Positions 7,983 to 19,764 of a stretch of 44,519 nt of DNA are shown here, piece after piece (position 1 is the stretch's first letter; each line of letters opens with the position of its first letter). This DNA comes from Morganella morganii H1r (GTDB lineage: Bacteria > Pseudomonadota > Gammaproteobacteria > Enterobacterales > Enterobacteriaceae), in contig NZ_AYMP01000034.1 of NCBI RefSeq assembly GCF_000633515.1, positions 1 through 44,519 of the forward strand. The letters are read 5' to 3'. A program made the position numbers and the translations under genes. The notes under the pieces were generated by a model. The model worked only from the letters and a program-made list of their open reading frames with translations. It did no database searches and was not told the DNA's origin.

Positions 7983-9053
7983 ATGACACGTTTTCCTGCT
8001 GCCAAAATATTGCTGACCGCCGTTGCTGTTTCCGCCTCTTTCTCTGCATTCTCTGCCGGACAAAACGCCATTCCTGAAGAACTGATTGCCGCCGCCAGGA
8101 AAGAAGGCGTGGTTTACAGTGTCGGGATGCCGGATACCTGGGCCAACTGGAAAGGCACCTGGGCTGATCTTGAAAAGCTCTACGGCATCCGCCATCAGGA
8201 TACCGACATGAGCTCCGCTCAGGAAATTGCCAAGTTCGCCGCTGAAAAAAGTAATGCCACCGCAGATATCGGGGATGTGGGTGCCGCCTTCGGCCCTGTC
8301 GCCGTTCAGAAAGGCGTGGTGCAGCCTTATAAACCCACCACCTGGGATCAGATCCCGGACTGGGCGAAAGATAAAGACGGTAACTGGGCACTGGCCTATA
8401 CCGGCACCATTGCATTCATTATCAATAATGACCTTGTCAAAGAACAGCCGAAAAGCTGGGCTGATCTGCGCAACGGTAACTACCGTGTGACAATCGGTGA
8501 TGTCGGTATCGCAGCGCAGGCCAACAGCGGCGTGCTGTCTGCGGCCTTTGCCCTTGGCGGTAATGAAACGAATATTCAGCCTGCGATTGACCTCTTTGCC
8601 GATCTCGCCAAACAGAAACGTTTATCCCTGAATGACCCGAGTGTGGCAAACCTGGAAAAAGGGGAAGTGGAAGTGGCGGTGATGTGGGATTTCAACGCCC
8701 TTAACTACCGCGACCAGATTGACGCCAAACGCTTTACCGTGGTGATCCCGTCTGACGGCTCTGTCACCTCCGGTTACACCACCATCATCAACAAATACGC
8801 GAAGAACCCGAACGCCGCCAAGCTCGCCCGTGAGTTTATCTTCAGTGATAAAGGACAGCTCAATCTGGCCGAAGGATATGCCCGCCCTATCCGTGCCGCA
8901 CACCTGACCCTGCCGGACGATATCAAAGCCAAACTGCTGCCGGAATCCCAGTACAGCAACGCCAAACCGATTACTGATTTTGACGGCTGGGAAAAAACCT
9001 CCCGCCAGTTGCCGAAACTGTGGCAGCAGAACGTTATCATCAACATGAATTAA
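7983..9053 (+). CDS. Periplasmic substrate-binding protein of a Pho-linked ABC transporter
   Basis: The 356-residue product belongs to the iron(III)/polyamine/phosphonate-type solute-binding proteins (SBP_bac family). The chosen ATG at 7983 has GAGG upstream and gives a clean signal peptide with cleavage expected after AFSA. The frame is open back to 7863, but that stretch is the PhoB array. The mature part begins GQNAIPEELIAAARKEG, typical of the class. It should capture the substrate in the periplasm and hand it to the two permeases downstream. The substrate cannot be read directly. Context (PhoB boxes, two hydrolases) favours an organophosphate ester or phosphonate; AfuA-like sugar phosphate binders and PhnS-like aminoethylphosphonate binders are in the same broad family. 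Confidence 0.85.
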   Translation: MTRFPAAKILLTAVAVSASFSAFSAGQNAIPEELIAAARKEGVVYSVGMPDTWANWKGTWADLEKLYGIRHQDTDMSSAQEIAKFAAEKSNATADIGDVGAAFGPVAVQKGVVQPYKPTTWDQIPDWAKDKDGNWALAYTGTIAFIINNDLVKEQPKSWADLRNGNYRVTIGDVGIAAQANSGVLSAAFALGGNETNIQPAIDLFADLAKQKRLSLNDPSVANLEKGEVEVAVMWDFNALNYRDQIDAKRFTVVIPSDGSVTSGYTTIINKYAKNPNAAKLAREFIFSDKGQLNLAEGYARPIRAAHLTLPDDIKAKLLPESQYSNAKPITDFDGWEKTSRQLPKLWQQNVIINMN

Positions 9054-9063
9054 CGGAATGACA

Positions 9064-9888
9064 ATGAATAACCCAGTTATCCTGGTTGTTCTGGATGGCT
9101 TAAACTACCGCACAGCCCATGATTGCATGGGCTTTATGCAGGGGTTAGCCGAATCCGGGGACGCCACACTGTACCGCCTGAGCTGTGAACTGCCCTCGCT
9201 CTCCCGCCCGCTGTATGAATGCATTCTGACCGGTGTGCGCCCGGTTGACAGCGGTGTGGTGCACAATCAGGTGGTCCGCCTGTCAGACAACGACAGTATT
9301 TTCTCCCTCGCACAAAAAGCCGGAAAAACCACCGCTGCCGCCGCTTATCACTGGGTCAGTGAGCTGTATAACCGTGCTCCGTTTGATGCAGTCCGTGACC
9401 GTTTCACTCACAATGATTCGCTTGCGATACAACACGGCTGTTTTTATCAGGCGGATCACTATCCGGACGACCATTTATTTCTCGATGCGGAATATTTGCG
9501 CCGTCAATACCACCCCGACTTCCTGCTTATTCACCCGATGAATATTGATGATGCCGGTCATAAGTACGGTGTCGATTCACAGCAGTACCGCAACAGTGCC
9601 CGCCGTGCAGACGGCTTGCTCTCCGCGTATCTGCCTGCGTGGCTGGAGGCCGGTTATCAGGTGCTGGTGACCAGTGATCACGGCATGAATAATGACCGCT
9701 CTCACGGCGGAATTCTGGATGAAGAGCGCACCGTCCCGCTGTTTGTTGCCGGTGATGCCTTCTCTCATGAGGCAGATATCCCGGTGCAGCAGACACAGCT
9801 GTGCGGCACCATCTGCCGGTTACTCGGCCTGAGCGGACACAATAAAGCTGCGGTACCGCGCCTGCTGCGGGAGATACACCATGGCTGA
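9064..9888 (+). CDS. Alkaline phosphatase superfamily hydrolase (NPP/phosphonoacetate hydrolase type)
   Basis: The 274-residue product is a metal-dependent hydrolase of the nucleotide pyrophosphatase/phosphodiesterase branch. Metal ligands and nucleophile appear in order: Asp11 in VVLDGLN, Ser47 in PSLSRPLYE (the Ser/Thr nucleophile position), the DDAGHKYG motif, SDHGMN and the SHGG motif. It has no signal peptide, so it should act in the cytoplasm on imported substrate, unlike classical PhoA. The ATG at 9064 is 7 bases from ACGGA; an ATG at 9058 is too close to that site. It overlaps the next permease by 8 bases. Substrate is unknown: a phosphodiester, phosphonoacetate-like compound or monoester are all possible. 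Confidence 0.82.
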   Translation: MNNPVILVVLDGLNYRTAHDCMGFMQGLAESGDATLYRLSCELPSLSRPLYECILTGVRPVDSGVVHNQVVRLSDNDSIFSLAQKAGKTTAAAAYHWVSELYNRAPFDAVRDRFTHNDSLAIQHGCFYQADHYPDDHLFLDAEYLRRQYHPDFLLIHPMNIDDAGHKYGVDSQQYRNSARRADGLLSAYLPAWLEAGYQVLVTSDHGMNNDRSHGGILDEERTVPLFVAGDAFSHEADIPVQQTQLCGTICRLLGLSGHNKAAVPRLLREIHHG

Positions 9889-10774
9889 TATTCTGCCGGA
9901 GCTGACCGCGATGAAAAGTAAGCAACATACCCACCCTCTGTCACGCCGTCTGCCGCTGAAACCGATGCTGTTACTGTTCCCGGCCGCGCTGCTGTTCGCA
10001 CTTTTCCAGCTTGCACCGATGTTATGGGTGATTATCAACAGCTTTGTGTATGAAGATGCTTGGTCATTCGGTAACTTTACCGAAATCTTCAGCAGTCCTT
10101 TTTATATTCAGTCCTTTGAAAATACCCTGTGGATTTCCGGGGTATCGTCAGTCGGCGGGCTGATCCTCGCCGCACTGTTCGCCGCTTCCTTACAGCATGC
10201 CCCGCCGCGCCCGCGCCGCTGGCTGATCGCTTTCACCAATATGACCGGCAATTTCAGCGGTGTGCCGCTGGCATTTGCTTTTATCATCATTCTCGGCGTT
10301 AACGGAGCAATCACTCTGCAACTGAAAGCCTGGGGGGTGATTGAGGATTTCAATCTCTACAGTGCCGCCGGACTGATGCTGATTTACCTCTATTTTCAGA
10401 TCCCGCTGGGGATCCTGCTGCTCTATCCGGCGTTTGATGCCCTGAAACCGGAGTGGGAAGATGCCGCCAAAACCATGGGCGCCGGGCGCCCCGCTTACTG
10501 GCGCTATGTCGCGCTGCCGGTGCTCTCTCCGGCGCTGCTCGGCACCTTTATCATTCTGTTTGCCAATGCCGCCGGGGCTTATGCCTCCACCTATGCGCTG
10601 ACCACCGGGAACTACAATATGGTAACCATCCGTATCGCCAGCCTGGTGTCCGGCGACCTGTTCCTGGAGCCGAATATGGCGGCGGCACTGTCTGTTCTGC
10701 TGATGGTTATCCTCGGATTCATCACTGCAGTTTATCACTGGCTGCTGAAACGGAGTTACCATGCCACGTGCTGA
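9881..10774 (+). CDS. ABC transporter permease, first subunit
   Basis: The 297-residue integral membrane protein has a basic N-terminal tail and about six membrane segments. The cytoplasmic EAA loop that docks the ATPase is visible as EWEDAAKTMGAGRPAYWRYV near residues 190-210. It belongs to the PotB/PhnU-like permease family. GGGAG lies 7 bases before the ATG. It overlaps the hydrolase upstream by 8 bases and the second permease downstream by 14, a sign of translational coupling. With the second permease it should form the heterodimeric channel. Confidence 0.88.
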   Translation: MADILPELTAMKSKQHTHPLSRRLPLKPMLLLFPAALLFALFQLAPMLWVIINSFVYEDAWSFGNFTEIFSSPFYIQSFENTLWISGVSSVGGLILAALFAASLQHAPPRPRRWLIAFTNMTGNFSGVPLAFAFIIILGVNGAITLQLKAWGVIEDFNLYSAAGLMLIYLYFQIPLGILLLYPAFDALKPEWEDAAKTMGAGRPAYWRYVALPVLSPALLGTFIILFANAAGAYASTYALTTGNYNMVTIRIASLVSGDLFLEPNMAAALSVLLMVILGFITAVYHWLLKRSYHATC

Positions 10775-11561
10775 TCTCACACTTAATCCGCCGTCCATGG
10801 CGCGTTATCACAAAATGATGCTCAGCCTGATTGTGATCCTGCTGCTGTTGCCGATTATCGCGACCCTGCTGTATTCCTTCTCCACCCGCTGGGGAGCAAC
10901 GGTACTGCCGGACGGCCTGACGTTACAATGGTATCTGAAGCTGTGGCAGGATCCGCGTTTTCTTGCCGCATTCGGCCGTTCGCTGTTTATCTGTTTTGTC
11001 ACCCTTGCCATCAGCACCCTGGTGATCCTGCCGCTGGTGTTTGCTGTGTTTTATTACTTCCCGCGACTGAAAGGGCTGATGGAGATCCTGATTATACTGC
11101 CGTTCGCCGTGCCGCCGGTGGTCTCTTCTGTCGGACTGCTGCAACTGTTTGCTGACGGGCCGCTGCCGATTGCAGGGACGCCGTGGATCCTGATCGGTAC
11201 CTATTTCACCATCACCCTGCCGTTTATGTACCGGGCGCTGGCCAACAGCCTGAACGGCGTGCCGCTGAAAGATCTGCTGGATGCAGCCCATCTGCTCGGG
11301 GCAGGCACTTTTAAGGCGTTTCTGCTGGTGGTGGTGCCGAATATCCGCAAAGGGTTGCTGGTGTCACTGCTGATCGCCTTCTCCTTCCTGTTCGGCGAGT
11401 TTGTTTTTGCCAATATCCTGGTCGGCACCCGTTACGAAACCCTGCAAATCTATCTCTATAACATGCGCCAGACCAGCGGTCACTTCACCTCCGCTCTGGT
11501 GGCAAGCTACTTTATTTTCACCCTGATCCTGACCCTGATCGCGACACGCTTAAGCCGCTGA
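10761..11561 (+). CDS. ABC transporter permease, second subunit
   Basis: The 266-residue product has about six membrane segments and a second EAA loop (DLLDAAHLLGAGTFKAFLLVV). It is of the PotC/PhnV type. The ATG lies inside the end of the first permease gene. It pairs with that permease and with the ATPase that begins 10 bases downstream. The segment AVPPVVSSVGLLQLFADGPLP is typical of the phosphonate/iron permease group. Confidence 0.88.
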   Translation: MPRADLTLNPPSMARYHKMMLSLIVILLLLPIIATLLYSFSTRWGATVLPDGLTLQWYLKLWQDPRFLAAFGRSLFICFVTLAISTLVILPLVFAVFYYFPRLKGLMEILIILPFAVPPVVSSVGLLQLFADGPLPIAGTPWILIGTYFTITLPFMYRALANSLNGVPLKDLLDAAHLLGAGTFKAFLLVVVPNIRKGLLVSLLIAFSFLFGEFVFANILVGTRYETLQIYLYNMRQTSGHFTSALVASYFIFTLILTLIATRLSR

Positions 11562-11571
11562 GGAATCACTG

Positions 11572-12600
11572 ATGAGCTATGTAATTGCTGAAAACCTGAC
11601 AAAATCCTTTGCTGCCACCCCGGTCTTTTCCGGTCTGAATTTTTCTGTCAGCAAAGGGGAATTTATTACCCTGCTCGGCCCGAGCGGCTGCGGTAAATCC
11701 ACCCTGCTGCGTTGTCTCGCCGGGCTGGAGCCGGTCAATGACGGCAGAATTTATGTGAATAAACAGGACATTACGTTATCGCCGCCGCAGAAGCGGGAAA
11801 TCGGCATGGTGTTTCAGAGCTATGCGCTGTTCCCGAATATGACTACCGAACGCAACATTGCCTTCGGCCTGAAGATGCAGAAAGTCCCGGAAGATGAACA
11901 GCGCAAAGCCGTTGCAGAGGTGATTGAGCTGGTGGGTCTGAAAGGAAAAGAACAGCATCTGCCGCATCAGCTTTCCGGCGGCCAGCGTCAGCGTGTGGCA
12001 CTGGCACGGGCACTGGTGATGAAACCGCGTATCCTGCTGCTGGATGAACCGCTCTCCGCGCTGGATGCGCAAATCCGCAAACATCTGCGTCAGCAAATCC
12101 GTCAGATCCAGCGCGAACTGAATCTGACCACCATTTTTGTCACCCACGACCAGGAAGAAGCGATGCTGATGTCAGACCGCATCTTTCTGATGAACAAAGG
12201 TGAAATCGTGCAGAGTGATACCGCCGAAAACCTCTACACCCAGCCCGCCAATGAGTTTGTCGCGCGTTTTATGGGGCATTACAATCTGGTCAGCGCGCAC
12301 AACGCCAACAGCCTGCTCGGCCTGAATCTCAGCGGTATTGTGGCGATCCGCCCGGAATCCATTTATGTACGCGAGGCCGGAAGACAATACGGGGAACACA
12401 TTTCCCACCCGGTTTCAGGTACAATCCGTGACAGTCAGTTACTGGGTAATATTATCCGTTATCAGGTGGATACCGGGCTGGGCGCGCTGACCGTGGATCT
12501 GCTGAACCGCTCTTCTGAGCGGCTGTTTGAACAGGGCACTCAGCTGGAACTGATGTTCAATAAAAATGAAATCCGCGCCCTTGCCCCGTCAGTTAATTAA
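11572..12600 (+). CDS. ABC transporter ATP-binding protein
   Basis: The 342-residue product energises the importer. The Walker A motif is GPSGCGKST (about residues 36-44), followed by a Q-loop in VFQSYALFPN, signature LSGGQRQRVALARAL, Walker B ILLLDEPLSALDA and the switch histidine in VTHDQEEA. A C-terminal TOBE-like beta domain (about residues 240-335) follows, as in PotA, UgpC and PhnT. The start is an ATG with GAGGAATC before it. This subunit type often carries the name of the wrong substrate in databases, so I assign none. Confidence 0.92.
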   Translation: MSYVIAENLTKSFAATPVFSGLNFSVSKGEFITLLGPSGCGKSTLLRCLAGLEPVNDGRIYVNKQDITLSPPQKREIGMVFQSYALFPNMTTERNIAFGLKMQKVPEDEQRKAVAEVIELVGLKGKEQHLPHQLSGGQRQRVALARALVMKPRILLLDEPLSALDAQIRKHLRQQIRQIQRELNLTTIFVTHDQEEAMLMSDRIFLMNKGEIVQSDTAENLYTQPANEFVARFMGHYNLVSAHNANSLLGLNLSGIVAIRPESIYVREAGRQYGEHISHPVSGTIRDSQLLGNIIRYQVDTGLGALTVDLLNRSSERLFEQGTQLELMFNKNEIRALAPSVN

Positions 12601-12609
12601 AGGAACGTC

Positions 12610-13284
12610 ATGTCAACATTAGCGGTTTTCGATCTCGATCACACCTTAATCGCTGCAGACAGCAGCCTGTTATGGACAGACTATCTGTGGGAAAAAGGCA
12701 TTATCACTGATCCGGCCTTTATTGCCGCAGATAAACAGATGATGGCGGATTACAGCGCCGGTAAGCTGGATATGGCCGCGTATATGGCCTTCAGTCTGAA
12801 GGCGTTGGGTAATGCCACTGTTGCACAGATTGATGAATGGGTAGCTGATTTTACCGAAAGCAAAGTGCGCCCGCTGGTCTACCCGGATGCGCTCAAAACC
12901 CTCGCGTTTTATAAAGAACACGGCGTGCCGGTGATCATCATTTCTGCCACCGCCGATTTTATTGTCAAACCGGTGGCGAAGATGCTGGGGGTGAATCTGG
13001 CCTTTGGTATTGAGCTGGAAGTCCGGGATGATCACTACACCGGCGCATTGCAGGGGATCACCACGTTCCGGGAAGGGAAAGTGGAAAAATTGGCTAACTT
13101 TTTGGATATTCGTCAGTTTTTACCGGAACGTACGATTTTTTATACCGATTCCGCCAACGATTTACCCCTGTGTCGCTATGCCACTGATGTGCTGACGGTC
13201 AACGCCGACCCGGTATTGCAGGCAGAAGCAGAAAAGCAGGGGTGGATGCAGCTGACGTGGTCATTAAACACAATGAGCAACTGA
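12610..13284 (+). CDS. HAD-IB family phosphatase
   Basis: The 224-residue product is a SerB/CicA-like haloacid dehalogenase phosphatase. The catalytic aspartates are Asp8 and Asp10 in FDLDHTLI. Motif II is in VIIISATADF, the motif III lysine in REGKVEKL and the motif IV acid in FYTDSANDLPL. It has no signal peptide and should act in the cytoplasm. It lies 10 bases after the ATPase as the last gene of the run. In context it would remove phosphate from the monoester made by, or delivered past, the alkaline-phosphatase-like hydrolase. It lacks the features of phosphonoacetaldehyde hydrolase (PhnX). The substrate is unknown; phosphocholine or similar monoesters are possible. Confidence 0.87.
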   Translation: MSTLAVFDLDHTLIAADSSLLWTDYLWEKGIITDPAFIAADKQMMADYSAGKLDMAAYMAFSLKALGNATVAQIDEWVADFTESKVRPLVYPDALKTLAFYKEHGVPVIIISATADFIVKPVAKMLGVNLAFGIELEVRDDHYTGALQGITTFREGKVEKLANFLDIRQFLPERTIFYTDSANDLPLCRYATDVLTVNADPVLQAEAEKQGWMQLTWSLNTMSN

Positions 13285-13318
13285 CCCCTCGTCACTGATA
13301 AGAGCATCATTCAATATG

Positions 13319-13350
13319 ATACCCGCTGACGTCTCTCCGGCAGCGGGTAT
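13319..13350. terminator. Hairpin between the convergent HAD and chemoreceptor genes
   Basis: ATACCCGCTG (13319-13328) pairs perfectly with CAGCGGGTAT (13341-13350) over a 12-base loop. It lies between two convergent stop codons. No T-run follows on either side, so efficiency is uncertain, but the position fits a shared terminator. Confidence 0.55.
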
Positions 13351-13358
13351 CTGCCGGA

Positions 13359-14936
13359 TCAGGCAGCGCTGCTTCCCAGCCTGAATTGGGTCATAACCTG
13401 CATGAGCTGACCCGCCTGCTGATGCAGACTTTCCGCTGCCGCCGCATTTTCCACCACCAGCGCGGCATTCTGCTGTGTGACTTCATCAATCTGCTGCACC
13501 GCAATGCCGACCTGCGAAATGCCCTGAGACTGCTCATTAGCTGCCAGTGTCAGCTCATCAATCATCTGGCTGACACCCTGCGTCTGAGTAACAATCACCT
13601 GCATCGACTCACCGGCTTCTGCCACCAGTTTACTGCCGGCATCCACCTGCTCAACGCTGGCGTTAATCAGATTTTTTATTTCACCGGCCGCCTGTGCACT
13701 CCGCTGTGCCAGTGTCCGGACTTCGCCGGATACCACCGCAAAACCGCGTCCGTGCTCACCGGCACGTGCGGCTTCCACCGCCGCATTCAGTGCCAGGATA
13801 TTGGTCTGGAATGCAATGGAATCAATCACGCCGATAATGTCAGTGATTGTGCGGGAAGAGTTTGAGATATCCTGCATAGCATGAATAACCAGATCCACTT
13901 TCTCACCACCGTGACGGGCCGTTTCGGAGGCTTCCGCTGCCATCATGTTCGCTTTTGCCGCGATCTCCGCACTGCTTTTTACCGTGGCAGATAACTGTTC
14001 CATTGATGCTGCGGTCTGCTGCAGACTGCTGGCCTGGGATTCAGTACGCTGGCTCAGATCCGCATTACCGCTGGTTATCTGCATTGTACCGGTCACAATG
14101 CTGTCACTGTTATTACGCACTGTGCCGACGATACCGGCCAGATTCCTCTGCATTGCTTTCAGGGTACTCAGCACACTACCGTCCGGAACCGGATGCGTTT
14201 CATCGGACGGCGACAGATCACCGGAGGCCACCCGTTCAGCCACTTCTTTCAGTTGTGCGGGTTCAGCACCCAGCGCACGGGTCAGGTTCCGGATAATCAT
14301 CACCCCGGAAACAATCGCCAGCGTCAATGCCAGCAGTGCAAACACCAGAATAATGTTGCTCTGGCGCTCAAAATTGGTATTAAATTCCTGAATAAGCTGA
14401 TTGCCGGTTTCCGTGCCGTGATCGCGGCTGGCACGGAATGACAGGATATAGGCATCCGAGGCCGCATATTCGGCATCCATCATTTTCGCAATCGCCTCCT
14501 CATGCCGTCCCTGCTGATCGAGTTCAAGCACTTCCCGGGTCACGGCGGCATAGTGTTTTTCATCCGCTATCATCTTATCAAGCAACGCCCGCCCCTGCGG
14601 ATCCATGCCAAACTCATTGACCATATCCAGCAGCGCCTGCGTTCTCTTACTGACTTTCCCGTCTTCTTCTTTAAAACGGTTCAGTTCTTCTGTTTTATCT
14701 TTCTTATCAGTTGCATTGATCATATCCCGCAACATGATCGCCCGCTCTTCCGTCGCATGGCGGACTTCATACGCCTGAACCTGAAGTGCATATGTCCCGT
14801 TAACGTAATTCGTGAACATCTCTTTGTCTTTATACAGGTTTATCACCGCCATGCCGGAAACCAGCGCCAGAATGGCGATCAGAACACCAAATGTGACAGA
14901 TAACCTGACACGAATCGTCGTATTTTTAAGATTCAT
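13359..14936 (-). CDS. Methyl-accepting chemotaxis protein
   Basis: The 525-residue product is a transmembrane chemoreceptor. The ATG at 14936 ([12 protein letters not shown]) follows AGGA; the frame opens 8 codons earlier without support. Membrane segment 1 is at about residues 12-33 and is followed by a four-helix periplasmic ligand domain of about 155 residues. Membrane segment 2 ([20 protein letters not shown]) lies near 190-212, then HAMP and a long signalling coiled coil. The hairpin tip [19 protein letters not shown] binds CheA and CheW. The C-terminus lacks the NWETF-type pentapeptide that tethers CheR, so it probably relies on other receptors for methylation help. Ligand unknown. It points to a flagellated host. 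The location between the Pho cluster and thiC differs from E. coli. Confidence 0.93.
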   Translation of the reverse strand: MNLKNTTIRVRLSVTFGVLIAILALVSGMAVINLYKDKEMFTNYVNGTYALQVQAYEVRHATEERAIMLRDMINATDKKDKTEELNRFKEEDGKVSKRTQALLDMVNEFGMDPQGRALLDKMIADEKHYAAVTREVLELDQQGRHEEAIAKMMDAEYAASDAYILSFRASRDHGTETGNQLIQEFNTNFERQSNIILVFALLALTLAIVSGVMIIRNLTRALGAEPAQLKEVAERVASGDLSPSDETHPVPDGSVLSTLKAMQRNLAGIVGTVRNNSDSIVTGTMQITSGNADLSQRTESQASSLQQTAASMEQLSATVKSSAEIAAKANMMAAEASETARHGGEKVDLVIHAMQDISNSSRTITDIIGVIDSIAFQTNILALNAAVEAARAGEHGRGFAVVSGEVRTLAQRSAQAAGEIKNLINASVEQVDAGSKLVAEAGESMQVIVTQTQGVSQMIDELTLAANEQSQGISQVGIAVQQIDEVTQQNAALVVENAAAAESLHQQAGQLMQVMTQFRLGSSAA

Positions 14937-15027
14937 CTTTTTTCCTGATGCAGAAAGCAATCAATAAGGCCAATAAATAACCAAATGTCTTTTCTTATAT
15001 GCCGTAATTAAGGCACGCCGACAAAAA

Positions 15028-15054
15028 ACATCGGCAACTGACCGGAAATTATCA
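15028..15054 (-). promoter_or_regulatory. Possible sigma-28 (FliA) promoter for the chemoreceptor
   Basis: On the minus strand GCCGATGT (15028-15035) matches 6 of 8 bases of the FliA -10. The -35 region at 11-base spacing (TGATAATT, 15047-15054) is a poor match. It is about 90 bases upstream of the chemoreceptor start. FliA control is usual for enteric chemoreceptors, but this site is only a candidate. Confidence 0.28.
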
Positions 15055-15159
15055 GTTTTAATTTAATTTTTTTTATCTTTCGCCGCCGCGGTATAAGCGC
15101 TGACTATCAGGGAGGATGACCGGGAATGCGTCAGGTAAATAAATGATGTTATAAAAAGG

Positions 15160-15187
15160 TTGTAGTTTCCGGGCAGCTTCTTATACT
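15160..15187 (+). promoter_or_regulatory. Candidate thiC operon promoter
   Basis: TTGTAG (15160-15165), a 16-base spacer and TATACT (15182-15187) lie just before the riboswitch. The implied start near 15194 coincides with the 5' edge of the TPP aptamer. Confidence 0.6.
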
Positions 15188-15194
15188 GAAATCT

Positions 15195-15301
15195 TTCTTG
15201 TCGGAGTGCCCAGCATTTATCCCCGTGATAAATCGGGCTGAGACCGTTAATTCGGGATCCGCGGAACCTGATCGGGTTAGTACCCGCGAAGGGAACAAGA
15301 G
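15195..15301 (+). ncRNA. TPP riboswitch (thi box)
   Basis: The conserved core is clear: CTGAGA (15238-15243), ACCTGATC (15266-15273) and CGAAGGGA (15287-15294). The P1 stem is formed by TTCTTGTC at the 5' end and GGAACAAGA at the 3' end. It binds thiamine pyrophosphate and represses the thiC operon. The 150 bases from the aptamer to the thiC start would hold the expression platform; I see no obvious T-tailed terminator, so control may be at translation or by Rho. Confidence 0.95.
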
Positions 15302-15384
15302 TAATCTTTCCTTTTTTAACCGCCGTTTTTCAGCCGCCGCCATGCGGATGTTGGGTACAGCCGGTTATCACGCATTACTCCTGA

Positions 15385-18044
<2,660 letters not shown>

Positions 18045-18055
<11 letters not shown>

Positions 18056-18803
18056 TCATGATTTTATGCGCTACAGCCGCCAGCTGCTGCTGGAGGATAT
18101 CGGCCCGGAAGGTCAGCTGAAACTCAAAAAGTCTCATGCGGTGATCACCGGTCTCGGCGGACTGGGCTCCCCTGCGGCACTGTATCTGGCCGCAGCCGGT
18201 GTCGGTGAACTGACCCTGATTGATGATGATGAAGTGCATCTCTCCAACCTCCAGCGCCAGATTTTATATACCGAAGCCGATGTACCGGACAATAAAGCCC
18301 GTACGGCAGCGGCACGTCTGCGGGCGCTGAATCCGGCACTGACACTCAATGTGATCTCCGAACGTCAGACCCGGGAAACGCTGCAATACATTGTACAAAC
18401 AGCAGATATTGTCCTCGATTGTACCGACAACATGGCCACCCGCCATGCCATCAACGCTGCCTGCGTGACTCAGCAAAAAATCCTGGTCAGCGGCAGCGCG
18501 GTCGGCTTCAGCGGACAGCTTCTGGTACTGCAGCCGCCGTTTGAACACGGCTGTTACTGCTGTCTTTATCCCGATGATGTCATTCCGGAACGCAATTGCC
18601 GCACTGCCGGTGTGCTCGGCCCGGTTGTCGGCGTGATCGGCACACTCCAGGCGCTGGAAGCGATAAAACTGCTGGCCGGATTATCTTCCCCGCTGAACGG
18701 AAAATTACGCCTTTTCGACGGCAGACAGCAAAGCTGGAGCACTTTACAGCTCCGGCGGGCGGCAGACTGCCCGGTGTGTCAGGAGGCAGCTGCATGCGCA
18801 TAA
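18045..18803 (+). CDS. thiF: ThiS adenylyltransferase
   Basis: The 252-residue E1-like enzyme adenylates the C-terminal glycine of ThiS so that sulfur can be transferred to it. The nucleotide-binding [17 protein letters not shown] and the [15 protein letters not shown] segment are diagnostic. Four zinc cysteines are seen in CYCCLYP and CPVC. GGGAGG lies before the ATG. It overlaps thiE upstream and thiS downstream. Confidence 0.96.
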
Positions 18804-18994
18804 CGGTTAATGACGAGGTGATGAATTTTGATACACCACTGACTGTCAGTGAGCTGTTAGCATCCCTCGGCCGTCCGGTGACGGGTATGGCTGTCGCGGT
18901 AAACCAGACCATTGTTGTCCGTGGCACCTGGTCAGAACACGTTGTCCGCGACGGCGATCAGATTTTACTTTTTCAGGCTATCGCAGGAGGTTAA
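18794..18994 (+). CDS. thiS: Sulfur carrier protein ThiS
   Basis: The 66-residue ubiquitin-fold protein begins [12 protein letters not shown] and ends in the required Gly-Gly (FQAIAGG). Its thiocarboxylate donates sulfur for thiazole formation by ThiG. The ATG at 18794 lies inside the end of thiF with AGGAGG upstream. The same frame is open far upstream, but that is a shadow of thiF. Confidence 0.95.
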   Translation: MRITVNDEVMNFDTPLTVSELLASLGRPVTGMAVAVNQTIVVRGTWSEHVVRDGDQILLFQAIAGG

Positions 18995-18996
18995 TG

Positions 18997-19764
18997 ATGC
19001 TGACGATTGCAGATACCACATTTACATCCCATTTATTTACCGGCACCGGGAAATACACCAGCAGCCGGGTGATGCAGGAAGCAATTGCTGCCTCCGGCAG
19101 CCAGTTAGTCACCATGGCGATGAAGCGCATCGATCTTTCTCAGGGACATGACGATATCCTCGCCCCGCTCCGTGAACTCGGTATTAAACTGCTGCCGAAT
19201 ACTTCCGGCGCAAACAATGCCCGGGAAGCGGTGTTTGCCGCACAACTGGCGCGGGAAGCACTCGGCACCAACTGGATCAAACTGGAGATCCACCCCGATG
19301 CCCGTTACCTGCTGCCGGACCCGGTGGAAACCCTGACTGCGGCAGAAATACTGGTGAAAGAGGGGTTTGTTGTCCTGCCTTACTGCAGTGCTGACCCCGT
19401 ACTATGCCGCCGGTTGCAGGAAGCCGGATGCGCCGCCGTTATGCCGCTGGGTTCGCCTATCGGCTCCAATCAGGGATTACAGACCCGCGATATGCTGCGC
19501 ATTATTATTGAACAGGCAACGGTTCCGGTAGTGGTTGATGCCGGGATCGGCGCACCAGGCCACGCCCTCGAGGCCATCGAACTGGGCGCGGATGCCGTGC
19601 TGGTCAATACCGCGATGGCGGTTGCCCGGTCACCGGTCACCATGGCAAAAGCCTTCCGTCAGGCCATTGAGGCCGGGCTGCTGGCACGGGAAGCCGGACT
19701 TGCGCCGGTGCAGCAGCAGGCATCGGCATCCAGCCCGCTGACCTCATTCCTGGGAGCATTGTGA
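18997..19764 (+). CDS. thiG: Thiazole synthase
   Basis: The 255-residue TIM-barrel enzyme makes the thiazole ring from DXP, dehydroglycine and ThiS thiocarboxylate. The Schiff-base lysine is in [21 protein letters not shown] and [13 protein letters not shown] are typical. Two ATGs are in tandem; the second (18997) is better spaced from AGGAGG and gives MLTIADTTF, matching E. coli. The stop overlaps the thiH start as TGATG. Confidence 0.96.
   Translation: MLTIADTTFTSHLFTGTGKYTSSRVMQEAIAASGSQLVTMAMKRIDLSQGHDDILAPLRELGIKLLPNTSGANNAREAVFAAQLAREALGTNWIKLEIHPDARYLLPDPVETLTAAEILVKEGFVVLPYCSADPVLCRRLQEAGCAAVMPLGSPIGSNQGLQTRDMLRIIIEQATVPVVVDAGIGAPGHALEAIELGADAVLVNTAMAVARSPVTMAKAFRQAIEAGLLAREAGLAPVQQQASASSPLTSFLGAL

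Noticed and set aside
7983-9053. Calling the binding protein a ferric iron or aminoethylphosphonate protein
   Set aside because: The family is broad, and no substrate-specific residues can be read by eye; the Pho context argues against iron but does not name the ligand.
10190-10798. 202-codon antisense frame opposite the first permease
   Set aside because: It is a shadow of a well-supported membrane protein gene; no start context.
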